Positions 9,641 to 17,828 of a stretch of DNA of 64,000 nt are shown here, piece by piece. The position numbers and the translations under genes are program-made. The notes under the pieces were generated by a model that was not told where the DNA came from, did no database searches, and saw only the letters and a list, made by a program, of their open reading frames with translations. Source of the DNA: Bacteroidales bacterium (GTDB taxonomy: Bacteria > Bacteroidota > Bacteroidia > Bacteroidales > UBA932). The stretch's first letter is position 1. The number at the start of each line of letters is the position of its first letter. The DNA lies in the NCBI GenBank assembly GCA_024398125.1, contig JAKSJO010000008.1:23218-87217 (forward strand), given 5' to 3'.

Positions 9641-10456
9641 CTAGATGTCGATGGAACCCTTGTCGCGAGGATCGTTCGCTCTTACGATGCCTCTCTTTGA
9701 ATTCTTGATGAAGTTGAGGATGGTGTCCTTCTCGACAGACTGAGGGAAGCCTGCAGCAACCCTGTCACATGCATCGGAGAAGTTGTATCCCTGGAAATAG
9801 ATGACGTCGTAGATGTCCTTGATGGTTCTGATGGTGTCTGACTCGAAGCCTCTTCTGCGGAGACCTACGAGATTCACACCGGCGAAGCTGATAGGGTCGC
9901 GTCCGCAGAGTGAATATGGTGGAATGTCCTTGTTGACCTTGCATGCGCCACCTACCATTGCGTGGGTGCCGATGTGGCTGAACTGATGAACCTTGGTACC
10001 GCCGCCGATGATTGCCCAGTCGTCTACATCGGTCTCGCCGGCAAGTCCTACGTAGCTTACGAGGATACAGTGGTTTCCGACCTTGCAGTCATGTGCAACG
10101 TGAACGTATGACATCACGAGGGTGTCGCTGCCGATGCGGGTAATGCCCTTGCCGCTCGCCTTGGTTCCGCGGTTGATGGTGGCGCACTCGCGGATGGTGA
10201 CACGGTCGCCGATCTCCACGTAAGTGATCTCTCCATCAAACTTGAGATCCTGTGGCACTGCGCCTACAACGGCTCCAGGGAACACCTCGCAATCCTTGCC
10301 GATCTTGACGTATGAGTAGATGACGGCATGAGGATGAATCTTGCATCCATCGCCGATTTCAACATTTGCGTCGATGTATGCGTATGGTCCGATCTCAATA
10401 TTGTCTCCGAGCTTGGCATTTGGACTTACCACTGCCATTGGGTGTATTCTGTTCAT
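9641..10456 (-). CDS. lpxA: Acyl-ACP--UDP-N-acetylglucosamine O-acyltransferase LpxA
   Basis: The 271-aa left-handed beta-helix protein shows hexapeptide repeats from residue 1 (MNRIHPMAVVSPNAKLGDNI). The catalytic-His region is SYVHVAHDCKVGNH, and the helical C-terminal domain includes GLRRRGFESDTIRTIKDIY. LpxA performs the first step of lipid A synthesis, transferring a 3-hydroxyacyl chain to UDP-GlcNAc. It starts 6 nt after lpxC, so the two form a unit. In Bacteroides-type genomes lpxA normally follows an LpxC-FabZ fusion, which is not the case here. Confidence 0.96.
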   Translation of the reverse strand: MNRIHPMAVVSPNAKLGDNIEIGPYAYIDANVEIGDGCKIHPHAVIYSYVKIGKDCEVFPGAVVGAVPQDLKFDGEITYVEIGDRVTIRECATINRGTKASGKGITRIGSDTLVMSYVHVAHDCKVGNHCILVSYVGLAGETDVDDWAIIGGGTKVHQFSHIGTHAMVGGACKVNKDIPPYSLCGRDPISFAGVNLVGLRRRGFESDTIRTIKDIYDVIYFQGYNFSDACDRVAAGFPQSVEKDTILNFIKNSKRGIVRANDPRDKGSIDI

Positions 10457-10462
10457 ATGATC

Positions 10463-11368
10463 TTATTTTCTTACTGATTCGATAATTGCCTTGGCGGCTC
10501 TTGTATTGAGGCTGTGGCCAGGCTTGAAAGCGCTTACCTTTGCCTTGAGGAAGCCGCAAAGCCTGAGGTCTCCCATGAGGTCGAGAAGCTTGTGCCTTCC
10601 GCATTCGTCGCTGAAATGGAGCTCGAGGTTGTTGAGGTATCCATTTTCGTTGACCTTGAGCTTCGGCTTGTTGAGCAGCGAACAGATACTGTCCAGCTGG
10701 GCATCGCTTACGGGATGCTCAACGATGACTATCGCATTGTCCACGTCTCCGCCCTTGATGAGATTGTTGCTGAAAAGGAACTCAAGCTCGTGGAAGAAAA
10801 CGAAGGTGCGGCATGGAGCAATCTCCGATGCGTATTCCTTTGTCCCATCCCACTTGATGGCCTGCTCGCCAAGAACCTTTGAATTGAAATCGAGCACGAT
10901 GTCGTATGACAGTTCGTCGGCAGGCTCGATCCTGATCCATGAGCCGCTTTTCTCGTCCTTGATCTCTATGGCTTCTTCGATGGTGGTATAGACACGCTCA
11001 GCGTCCTGCTCAATGATTCCAGCCTTGGTGAACGCCTCTACATACGGCTTGGCGGAACCGTCGAGAATAGGGATCTCCGGTCCGTCGATTTCTATGATTG
11101 CATTGTCGATGCCCAATCCGGTAAGGGCAGACATGATGTGCTCGATAGTGACGGCAGATGCACTGCCATCGGAAATGGTGGTGCTGCGGGCGGTATTGCT
11201 AACGTTCGATGCCGAAGCCTTGATGATGGCGTCGGGACCGAGGTCCGTCCTATGAAAGCTGATCCCGTTGCCCACGGGGGCAGGATTGACCGTCATATTG
11301 GCAAAACCGCCGGTATGAAGGCCCTTGCCTTCGAATCGGCAGCTTGTCTTTATAGTCTTCTGTTTCAT
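10463..11368 (-). CDS. lpxC: UDP-3-O-acyl-N-acetylglucosamine deacetylase LpxC, without fused FabZ
   Basis: The 301-aa enzyme has both LpxC half-domains. The first zinc histidine is in VTIEHIMSAL (about residue 77), and the other two ligands are in FSDECGRHKLLDLMGDL. The closing motif is GHSLNTRAAKAI. It catalyses the committed, zinc-dependent step of lipid A synthesis. In Bacteroides and Porphyromonas this gene encodes a bifunctional LpxC-FabZ protein of about 460 aa; here the frame ends after the LpxC domain and lpxA follows at once. A TTGG-N19-TATCTTTG promoter precedes it. Confidence 0.96.
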   Translation of the reverse strand: MKQKTIKTSCRFEGKGLHTGGFANMTVNPAPVGNGISFHRTDLGPDAIIKASASNVSNTARSTTISDGSASAVTIEHIMSALTGLGIDNAIIEIDGPEIPILDGSAKPYVEAFTKAGIIEQDAERVYTTIEEAIEIKDEKSGSWIRIEPADELSYDIVLDFNSKVLGEQAIKWDGTKEYASEIAPCRTFVFFHELEFLFSNNLIKGGDVDNAIVIVEHPVSDAQLDSICSLLNKPKLKVNENGYLNNLELHFSDECGRHKLLDLMGDLRLCGFLKAKVSAFKPGHSLNTRAAKAIIESVRK

Positions 11369-11385
11369 TATAAATTAATAGCCTG

Positions 11386-11416
11386 CAAAGATAGTCATAA
11401 TAATGATTATAACCAA
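11386..11416 (-). promoter_or_regulatory. lpxC-lpxA promoter
   Basis: On the minus strand TTGG (11416-11413), a 19-nt spacer and TATCTTTG (11393-11386) match the Bacteroidota -33/-7 promoter. Predicted initiation is close to 11380, about 12 nt before the lpxC ATG. This makes lpxC-lpxA-wbqC separable from lpxD. Confidence 0.65.
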
Positions 11417-11453
11417 CCTTGAGGCTGTCTGTAAAAAATGTGTTCAAAAGAGA

Positions 11454-12446
11454 CTACTTGTTCTCGCCGGCTCTTTTGAACATCGCGTAGCTGCGCATGA
11501 AGGTCCTGTGGTCGATGGCCGGCATTCCCATGAGGGTTCTGCCCGGTTCCTTTATGGTTCCGATCACGCCGCTCTGGGCTGCGATCGTGGTGTTGTCTGC
11601 GACTGACAGATGTCCGACGATGCCGACCTGGCCGGCGATGATGCAGTTCTTTCCAACCTTTGCGGATCCGGCGATGCCGGTCTGTGCAGCCATCACGGTG
11701 TTGTCGCCGATGACTACATTGTGCGCGATCTGGCAGAGGTTGTCGATCTTGACTCCGTTGCCGATGATGGTTGACTCCATTTCGGCTCTGTCGACTGTTG
11801 TGTTGGCACCGATTTCGACGTTGTTTCCGATGATCACGTTGCCGAGATGTTCGATCTTCTCCCATGTGCCGTCAGGCTGTGGCGCATTTCCAAATCCGTC
11901 TGAACCTATGACGCAGTTGGCATGGAGAATCACATTGTCTCCGATGACCATTCCGGGATAGATGCGTACGCCGGGGTAGAAGATGCAGTTCTTTCCGATT
12001 ACGGTTCCTTCGCCGATGCTTACATGGTCCGCGATATGGCAGCCATCGCCGATGCTGCACTTCGCACCGATTCTGGTGTAGTCTCCGACATACACCTTCT
12101 TGCCCAGCTTGGCGCTGAACGCGATGTGCGTGTAGCAGCCGCGGTATCTGCGGTGAGTCTTCTTCTGGTCGGAAACGTACTTGAGCAATGTCGCTATTGC
12201 GTTGTACGCATCAGCCACGCGTATCATTGTCGGAGCCACGGGCTGCTTGGGCTCGAAGCTTTCATTGACAAGCAGGATGCTTGCCTTGCTGGTGTAGACG
12301 TACTGTTCGTATTTAGGGTTTGCGAAGAAGCAGAGCTGGCCTGCCTTGCCATGTTCGATCTTTGCGAATGTGCTGACCTTGGCATTCTCGTCTCCATCAA
12401 CGCGTCCGTTGAGGACATGGGCCAGCTGTTTTGCTGTAAATTCCAT
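11454..12446 (-). CDS. lpxD: UDP-3-O-(acyl)glucosamine N-acyltransferase LpxD
   Basis: The 330-aa protein has the N-terminal uridine-binding domain ([31 protein letters not shown]). A hexapeptide left-handed beta-helix follows, with the catalytic His in [19 protein letters not shown]. It adds the second, N-linked acyl chain in lipid A synthesis after LpxC. The gene lies 85 nt upstream of lpxC on the same strand. A TAAATTTG box (12498-12491) lies about 45 nt before its ATG, divergent from the rimP promoter. Confidence 0.96.
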   Translation of the reverse strand: MEFTAKQLAHVLNGRVDGDENAKVSTFAKIEHGKAGQLCFFANPKYEQYVYTSKASILLVNESFEPKQPVAPTMIRVADAYNAIATLLKYVSDQKKTHRRYRGCYTHIAFSAKLGKKVYVGDYTRIGAKCSIGDGCHIADHVSIGEGTVIGKNCIFYPGVRIYPGMVIGDNVILHANCVIGSDGFGNAPQPDGTWEKIEHLGNVIIGNNVEIGANTTVDRAEMESTIIGNGVKIDNLCQIAHNVVIGDNTVMAAQTGIAGSAKVGKNCIIAGQVGIVGHLSVADNTTIAAQSGVIGTIKEPGRTLMGMPAIDHRTFMRSYAMFKRAGENK

Positions 12447-12490
12447 TGTCTGAGTTTAGTGGGTGTTGTTCGGAACACCTTGTTATACTG

Positions 12491-12498
12491 CAAATTTA
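12491..12498 (-). promoter_or_regulatory. lpxD -7 box
   Basis: TAAATTTG on the minus strand fits TAnnTTTG and lies about 45 nt upstream of the lpxD ATG. No convincing -33 element is visible. Confidence 0.45.
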
Positions 12499-12506
12499 CG
12501 ATATTT

Positions 12507-12537
12507 TTTGTAATTCATCATTATTTGGGTATCTTTG
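12507..12537 (+). promoter_or_regulatory. rimP-nusA-infB promoter
   Basis: TTTG (12507-12510), 19-nt spacer, TATCTTTG (12530-12537): a textbook Bacteroidota promoter. Expected transcription start is near 12543, about 50 nt before the chosen rimP ATG. Confidence 0.75.
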
Positions 12538-12548
12538 CATGTGCGAAG

Positions 12549-12579
12549 GATAGGGGACAGCAGTTCTCTATCTTTTTTT
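12549..12579 (+). terminator. Terminator-like attenuator hairpin in the nusA operon leader
   Basis: GATAGGGGA (12549-12557) pairs with TTCTCTATC (12564-12572) over 9 bp, including two G-U pairs, with a CAGCAG loop. Seven Ts follow (12573-12579). It lies between the operon promoter and the rimP start, and the upstream gene (lpxD) runs the other way, so it cannot simply be a terminator for upstream transcription. Confidence 0.55.
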
Positions 12580-12592
12580 AATGTTTTTGCTC

Positions 12593-13069
12593 ATGGATAG
12601 AAAGCTTTTGAACGAGACTGTGGAGAAGGTTCTCGCGGTGCGAGACTGTTTCCTGGTCGATATTTCAGTCAGTTCGGACAATGATGTCACTGTCACGATA
12701 GAGAAAGAGTCCGGCTCGATAGATATGGATGACTGCATCGCGGTGAATGACGCCGTCCTGGATGCGTTCGACCGTGATGTCGAGGACTTCGCCCTGACCG
12801 TGACCTCGGCGGGTCTGGATCTTCCATTCAAGGTTCAGCGTCAGTTCAACAAGGCCCTCGGCAGCGCTGTGGAGGTCCTCGTAAAGGGTGGACGCAAGCT
12901 CATCGCGACGCTTGTCGCTGCTGATGCGGAGTCGATCACTGTCAAGTACAGCGCAAAAGAGGCTGTAGAGGGCAGCAAGAAGAAGCAGATGGTAGAGCAC
13001 GAGGAGGTGCTTCAGCTCAGCGATGTCAACGCTGTCCGCTATCACATTGAATTCTCAGATAAGAAATAA
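12593..13069 (+). CDS. rimP: Ribosome maturation factor RimP
   Basis: The ATG at 12593 (MDRKLLNETVEKVLAV) is preferred over an in-frame ATG at 12581 that abuts the leader T-tract. The 158-aa product shows the RimP N-domain (VDISVSSDNDVTVTIEKESG, MDDCIAVNDAV) and the conserved VTSAGLDLPFK junction before the SH3-like C-domain. RimP assists 30S subunit assembly. It is first in the conserved rimP-nusA-infB operon, 17 nt before nusA. Confidence 0.93.
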   Translation: MDRKLLNETVEKVLAVRDCFLVDISVSSDNDVTVTIEKESGSIDMDDCIAVNDAVLDAFDRDVEDFALTVTSAGLDLPFKVQRQFNKALGSAVEVLVKGGRKLIATLVAADAESITVKYSAKEAVEGSKKKQMVEHEEVLQLSDVNAVRYHIEFSDKK

Positions 13070-13086
13070 AAATAAACTATATCGCT

Positions 13087-14349
13087 ATGGAAAAAGAAAA
13101 TGTAATGACTCTTGTCGATGCATTCAAGATGTTCAAGGACGAAAAGAACATCGACAGACCAGTCATGATGGGTGTGCTCAAGGATGTATTCCTCACCCAG
13201 CTTGCCAAGACCTACGGAACAGCAGACAACTTCGATGTCATCGTGAACGTTGACAAGGGAACCTGCGAGATCTACCAGAACTTTGAGATCGTAGAGGAGG
13301 TTGAGGATGAAAACTGCCAGATGACCGTAGAGGAGGTCGCCGAGGAAACCGGCGATACCGACTACGAGATCGGCGATACATATACAAGACCATACGCACT
13401 CAAGGACTTCGGCCGTCGCGGAATTCTCAATATCCGCCAGAACCTCCAGGGTCGTATCATGGATATCGAAAAGGCCAATGTCTTCAAGAAGTACTCTGAG
13501 AAGGAAGGCGAACTCTTCACCGGCGAGGTATATCAGACCTGGTCCAAGGAGGTTCTCATCCTCGATGATGCAGGCAACGAACTCCATATCCCTAAGGAGG
13601 AGCAGATCCCTGGCGAGCGCTTCAAGAAGGGCGACAGCGTAAGGGCGGTCATCAAGAAGGTTGAGATGCGCAACAATACCACTCCATACATCGTGCTCTC
13701 ACGTACCTCAAGCGAGTTCCTCGAGCGTCTCTTCGAGGCCGAGGTCCCTGAGATCATGGATGGTCTCATCACCATCAAGAAGGTGGTACGTGTACCAGGC
13801 GAGCGCGCAAAGGTAGCTGTTGAGTCATACGACGAGCGTATCGATCCTATCGGAGCTTGTATCGGTGTGAAGGGTGGCCGTATCATCGGTATCGTACGTG
13901 AGCTCAGAAATGAGAACATCGACGTGCTCCAGTGGACCAGCAATCCTCAGCTCCTCATCCAGAGAGCTCTCGCTCCTGCAAGAGTATCCTCAATCGACAT
14001 GGGCAACGGCACTGACAACAAGGTCAAGGTGTTCATGGACCAGGAGGAGGTCAAGAAGGGTATCGGCCGCGGCGGTATCAATGTACAGCTCGCCGGCATG
14101 CTCATCGACCGTGAGATTGAAGTATACCGTCTTTCACAGGATGCAGCCGAGGAAGAGGAGGACGTTCTCCTCAGCGACTTCAGCGATGAGATCGATGGAT
14201 GGGTTATCGAGAAGCTCCAGTCGATCGGTTGCGATACCGCCAGGGGCGTTCTCGCACTTGATCCTGAGGACATCGCAAAGCGTGCAGATCTCGAGGACGA
14301 GACTGTCGAGGAGGTAATCAGCATCCTCAAGAAGGAATTTGAAGACTAA
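13087..14349 (+). CDS. nusA: Transcription termination/antitermination factor NusA
   Basis: The 420-aa protein has the RNAP-binding N-domain (residues 1-125), an S1 domain near 135-200 (GELFTGEVYQTW, IPGERFKKGDSV), and two KH domains. KH1 carries GACIGVKGGRI and KH2 carries GRGGINVQLAGMLI. A short acidic helix-hairpin-helix-like tail ends at residue 420. NusA binds elongating RNA polymerase and modulates pausing, intrinsic termination and antitermination. A terminator-like hairpin in this operon's leader is a plausible autoregulatory target (inference). Confidence 0.97.
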   Translation: MEKENVMTLVDAFKMFKDEKNIDRPVMMGVLKDVFLTQLAKTYGTADNFDVIVNVDKGTCEIYQNFEIVEEVEDENCQMTVEEVAEETGDTDYEIGDTYTRPYALKDFGRRGILNIRQNLQGRIMDIEKANVFKKYSEKEGELFTGEVYQTWSKEVLILDDAGNELHIPKEEQIPGERFKKGDSVRAVIKKVEMRNNTTPYIVLSRTSSEFLERLFEAEVPEIMDGLITIKKVVRVPGERAKVAVESYDERIDPIGACIGVKGGRIIGIVRELRNENIDVLQWTSNPQLLIQRALAPARVSSIDMGNGTDNKVKVFMDQEEVKKGIGRGGINVQLAGMLIDREIEVYRLSQDAAEEEEDVLLSDFSDEIDGWVIEKLQSIGCDTARGVLALDPEDIAKRADLEDETVEEVISILKKEFED

Positions 14350-14364
14350 CATTAAAGGAACGAT

Positions 14365-17283
14365 ATGGCAGAAATCCGAATAAATAAACTCTTAAAGAAA
14401 TACAACGTCGGCTTGAACGAGCTGGTGGATTTCCTTCAGAAGCAGGGCGCCCAGGTTGAAAACAACCCTAACGCAAAGGTTTCAGAAGATTTCGTTCCCG
14501 CTCTCGACCGCCATTTCAGCAAGGACCTCGAAATGAAGGAGAAGGCTGAGAAGGTGGACATCAAACTGGCGGAGATCCTCGAAAAGTCCGGACGCAAGCA
14601 GGAAAAGCCTGAGGCGGAGGACTTCGAGCCTTTCCAGGAAACAATAATCAAGAGCAGCATGCTCACAGATATCAACCGCAAGTCTGCCCAGGCTGAAACC
14701 GAACCTGTGGCTGAGCCTGAACCTGTTCAGGCTCCTGAGGTCAAGCCGGTCGAGCCGGTTGCAGAGCCTGCGCCTAAGGTGGAGCCTGTGGTCGAGTCAA
14801 AGCCTGAACCGGCTCCTGTGCCTGAGGTTAAGCCTGCCGAGCCTGTGGCTGCTCCTAAGGTGGAGCCTGTGGTTGAATCAAAGCCAGAGCCAGCTCCTGT
14901 GCCTGAGGTAAAGCCAGCTGAGTCTGTCGCAGAGCCTGAACCGACACCTGTACCTGAGGTAAAGCCAGTCGAGCCTGTGACTGCGCCTGCCCCTAAGGTG
15001 GAGCCTGTGAAGGTTGTCGCTCCTGCCGCTACGGTTGTGGCTGCTGCAGCTCCTTCCCAGCAGGGAGGTCTTCAGGTTGTCGGCAAGATCGACCTTTCAC
15101 AGTTCGACAAGAAGAAGTCGAAGCGTGAGAGGATTGCAAAGGGCAGCCAGAAGGTGGATGTTACCAAGGCCGGTGCATCACAGCCTGCCCAGAAGCAGAA
15201 GAATGGAAACAATAACAACAACGGCAAGAACAATAATAACGGCAATGCCAACGGCGGACGCAATGGAAACAATAACGGCAACAATGCGCGTCACGACCAG
15301 CAGGGCAAGGGCGGAAAGGGCAAGAAGGGACAGGATCGCTTCACCAAGCCTGCGATGACCGAAGCTGAACAGGAAGAACAGCAGAGGCAGATCCAGAAGC
15401 AGGTCAAGGAGACCTACGCCAAGATGAATGACAACAAGAAGAACAACTTCGGAGCCAAGTACAGAAAGGAGAAGCGCGAGCTTGCATCCCAGAAGGCGAT
15501 GGAGGAAATGGAGCAGGTTGCAGCGGAGAAGAAGGTGCTCAAGGTAACAGAGTTCGTTACCGTGAACGACCTCGCCACCCTCATGAACAATACTCCTGTT
15601 GTCAAGGTCATCGGTGCCTGCATGAGCCTCGGTCTCATGGTGTCGATCAACCAGCGTCTTGACGCTGAAACCCTCGTTCTCGTTGCCGAGGAGTTCGGTT
15701 ACAAGGTTGAGTTCGTAACCGCTGAGATCTCTGAGGAGATCGGTGGAAACGAGGTTGACCGCGAGGAGGATCTTGTACCTCGTCCACCGGTGATTACAGT
15801 CATGGGTCACGTAGACCACGGTAAGACCTCGCTCCTTGACTATATCCGCAAGTCGAATGTAATCGCAGGTGAGGCCGGCGGTATCACACAGCATATCGGT
15901 GCATACAGCGTGAAGCTTGAGGACGGCCGTCATATCACCTTCCTCGATACCCCTGGTCATGAGGCCTTCACCGCAATGCGTGCCCGTGGAGCGCAGATGA
16001 CTGACCTTGCGATCATCATCGTGGCTGCTGATGATGCCGTCATGCCACAGACAATCGAGGCTATCAACCATGCTCAGGCTGCAGGTGTGCCGATGGTATT
16101 TGCGATCAACAAGATCGACAAGCCGGGCGCATTCCCTGATACCATCCGCCGTCAGCTCTCCGAGATGAACATTCTCGTCGAGGACTGGGGCGGCAAGTTC
16201 CAGTGCCAGGAAATCTCAGCCAAGAAGGGTCTCAATGTAGATCTCCTTCTTGAGAAGGTCCTCCTCGAGACAGACCTTCTTGAGCTCAAGGCTAATCCGG
16301 ACAGACTTGCATCGGGAGCTGTCATAGAGTCCTCTCTCGACAAGGGCCGCGGCTATCTCGCAACCATCCTTGTCCAGAACGGAACGCTCCATGTCGGTGA
16401 TGTCATCCTTTCCGGAAGCAACTATGGCCGTGTGAAGTCCATGTTCAACGAGCGTGGCCAGAAGGTCACCGAGGCAGGTCCTTCAACTCCGGTCTCAGTG
16501 CTCGGTCTCAACGGCGCTCCTGCAGCAGGTGAGAAGTTCAACGTCATGGCTGACGAGCGCGAGGCAAAGAACATCGCCAACAAGCGTGAGCAGCTTATCC
16601 GCATCCAGGGTATCAAGACCCAGAAGCATACAACCCTCGAAGATATCGGCCGTCGAATCGCGATCGGCAACTTCAAGGAACTCAATATCATCGTCAAGGG
16701 TGACGTGGATGGATCAGTTGAGGCACTTTCAGACTCGCTGATCAAGCTCTCTACCGAGGAGGTACAGGTCAATGTCATCCACAAGGCTGTCGGCGGCATC
16801 TCCGAGTCAGATGTATTGCTCGCGGAGGCATCGGATGCCGTAATCGTCGGCTTCCAGGTTCGTCCTACAGTCGAGGCCCGCAAGGCTGCAGACCGTGAAG
16901 GCGTGGAAATCCGCCTCTACTCTGTCATCTATGACTGTATAAATGAGGTCAAGGATGGTATCGAGGGTATGCTCGAGCCGGAGAAGAAGGAGGAAATCAC
17001 AGCTACCGCTGAGGTTAAGCAGACCTTCAAGATCAGCAAGGTTGGAACAATCGCCGGCTGTCTTGTACGCGATGGCAAGATGACCAAGGGTCCAGTCAGA
17101 CTCATCCGTGACGGTATCGTTATCTACACCGGTGAGCTCAGCTCACTCAAGCGTGGCAAGGACGATGCCAAGGAAGTCGGCGCAGGTATGGAGTGCGGTC
17201 TCGGTATCGAGAGATTCAACGACCTCAAGGAAGGCGATATCATCGAGGCATTCCACGTAGTTGAGATCAAGAGAACTCTCTAA
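14365..17283 (+). CDS. infB: Translation initiation factor IF-2
   Basis: The 972-aa factor starts 15 nt after nusA. Residues 1-70 form the IF2-N domain ([20 protein letters not shown]). Residues about 108-225 are an unusual Pro/Glu/Val/Lys-rich tract with imperfect repeats ([14 protein letters not shown]). Residues about 270-325 are Asn/Gly/Lys-rich. A second IF2-N-like region precedes the GTPase core: G1 [10 protein letters not shown]3 DTPGHEAF, G4 NKIDKPG. Beta-barrel and C-terminal fMet-tRNA-binding domains follow to the end. It brings initiator tRNA to the 30S subunit. The long, repetitive N-terminus is typical of Bacteroidota IF-2. Confidence 0.97.
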   Translation: MAEIRINKLLKKYNVGLNELVDFLQKQGAQVENNPNAKVSEDFVPALDRHFSKDLEMKEKAEKVDIKLAEILEKSGRKQEKPEAEDFEPFQETIIKSSMLTDINRKSAQAETEPVAEPEPVQAPEVKPVEPVAEPAPKVEPVVESKPEPAPVPEVKPAEPVAAPKVEPVVESKPEPAPVPEVKPAESVAEPEPTPVPEVKPVEPVTAPAPKVEPVKVVAPAATVVAAAAPSQQGGLQVVGKIDLSQFDKKKSKRERIAKGSQKVDVTKAGASQPAQKQKNGNNNNNGKNNNNGNANGGRNGNNNGNNARHDQQGKGGKGKKGQDRFTKPAMTEAEQEEQQRQIQKQVKETYAKMNDNKKNNFGAKYRKEKRELASQKAMEEMEQVAAEKKVLKVTEFVTVNDLATLMNNTPVVKVIGACMSLGLMVSINQRLDAETLVLVAEEFGYKVEFVTAEISEEIGGNEVDREEDLVPRPPVITVMGHVDHGKTSLLDYIRKSNVIAGEAGGITQHIGAYSVKLEDGRHITFLDTPGHEAFTAMRARGAQMTDLAIIIVAADDAVMPQTIEAINHAQAAGVPMVFAINKIDKPGAFPDTIRRQLSEMNILVEDWGGKFQCQEISAKKGLNVDLLLEKVLLETDLLELKANPDRLASGAVIESSLDKGRGYLATILVQNGTLHVGDVILSGSNYGRVKSMFNERGQKVTEAGPSTPVSVLGLNGAPAAGEKFNVMADEREAKNIANKREQLIRIQGIKTQKHTTLEDIGRRIAIGNFKELNIIVKGDVDGSVEALSDSLIKLSTEEVQVNVIHKAVGGISESDVLLAEASDAVIVGFQVRPTVEARKAADREGVEIRLYSVIYDCINEVKDGIEGMLEPEKKEEITATAEVKQTFKISKVGTIAGCLVRDGKMTKGPVRLIRDGIVIYTGELSSLKRGKDDAKEVGAGMECGLGIERFNDLKEGDIIEAFHVVEIKRTL

Positions 17284-17297
17284 TCCGTTTTTTTGAT

Positions 17298-17327
17298 TAT
17301 CTTTGCAGCCCCGCATTCGTGCGGGGC
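17298..17327 (+). promoter_or_regulatory. tRNA-Gln -7 box followed by UUCG-capped hairpin
   Basis: TATCTTTG (17298-17305) fits the -7 consensus. It is followed at once by a perfect 8-bp stem, GCCCCGCA (17308-17315) with TGCGGGGC (17320-17327), closed by a TTCG tetraloop. The hairpin may end infB transcripts, but it has only a weak T-tract and lies downstream of the -7 box for the tRNA. Confidence 0.5.
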
Positions 17328-17356
17328 TTGTATATAGCAGTTTGACTGCTTGGTAC

Positions 17357-17427
17357 TGAGGTATGGTGTAATGGCAGCACATGGGATTTTGGTTCCCCCA
17401 GTCAGCGTTCGAGTCGCTGTACCTCAA
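17357..17427 (+). tRNA. tRNA-Gln (anticodon TTG)
   Basis: The acceptor stem TGAGGTA pairs with TACCTCA (17420-17426), with A73 as discriminator. The D arm contains AATGGCA, the anticodon loop is TTTTGGT (anticodon TTG, Gln), and the T arm CAGCG-TTCGAGT-CGCTG is perfect. The anticodon stem TGGGA/TCCCC has one mismatched outer pair (T-C). CCA is not encoded. It reads CAA (and CAG by wobble). Confidence 0.93.
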
Positions 17428-17437
17428 CTTCCTATAC

Positions 17438-17551
17438 GGGGGACATGTCCCCCGAACCCCCAGCGCCGCTTAAGTGCCTTTCCATATTTTCTCGCGCAGC
17501 TCGAAAATACACGGCACCGCGGCGGTCCGCTGATGCGGACCTCGCTTCGCT
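17438..17551 (+). repeat. Three-hairpin structured repeat, copy A
   Basis: Three hairpins in a row: a 16-bp palindrome GGGGGACATGTCCCCC (17438-17453); TATTTTC/GAAAATA (17485-17491 and 17503-17509); and GGTCCGC-TGAT-GCGGACC (17524-17541), ending in TCGCTTCGC. The connecting words CCTTTCC and AATACACGGCAC recur in the inverted copies at 20963-21186, whose stems have different bases but the same pairing. Confidence 0.7.
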
Positions 17552-17633
17552 CAAAGAAGATCCCGATGCGGACTTTTGATGCGGATTTTTGCAATCGGGG
17601 GCTAAGATTGAACCGGATTGATAGAAGCTATGG

Positions 17634-17666
17634 GGTCATGCCCGTTCGGGCTTGACCTGTTTTTTT
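17634..17666 (+). terminator. Intrinsic terminator downstream of tRNA-Gln
   Basis: GGTCA-T-GCCC pairs with GGGC-T-TGACC around a GTTC loop (one T-T mismatch), followed by TGTTTTTTT. It lies about 210 nt past the tRNA, so the repeat copy A would be part of the tRNA precursor. The remaining sequence to 17828 contains only a small GCACAA-TGT-TTGTGC hairpin (17772-17786) and no recognised gene. Confidence 0.75.
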
Positions 17667-17828
17667 GTGTGCGGATTCCTTGGCTGTTTCCGGGACCAAC
17701 TTAAACAATGTAACAGGAATCCAATATTTGTGAACAAAAATGACATTTTTCACGGCTCGAATGGCGTTTGGGCACAATGTTTGTGCGCTTTTTGACTCGT
17801 GTTTATAAAACTGTAAGTCGTGTTACAC

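Noticed and set aside
15178-16071. Long minus-strand frame (297 codons) opposite infB
   Set aside because: It is the complement of the conserved IF-2 GTPase region; no promoter, no family match, composition expected from codon bias of the real gene.
17350-17655. 101-codon frame over tRNA-Gln and repeat copy A
   Set aside because: It reads through a tRNA gene and structured palindromes; not plausible as protein.
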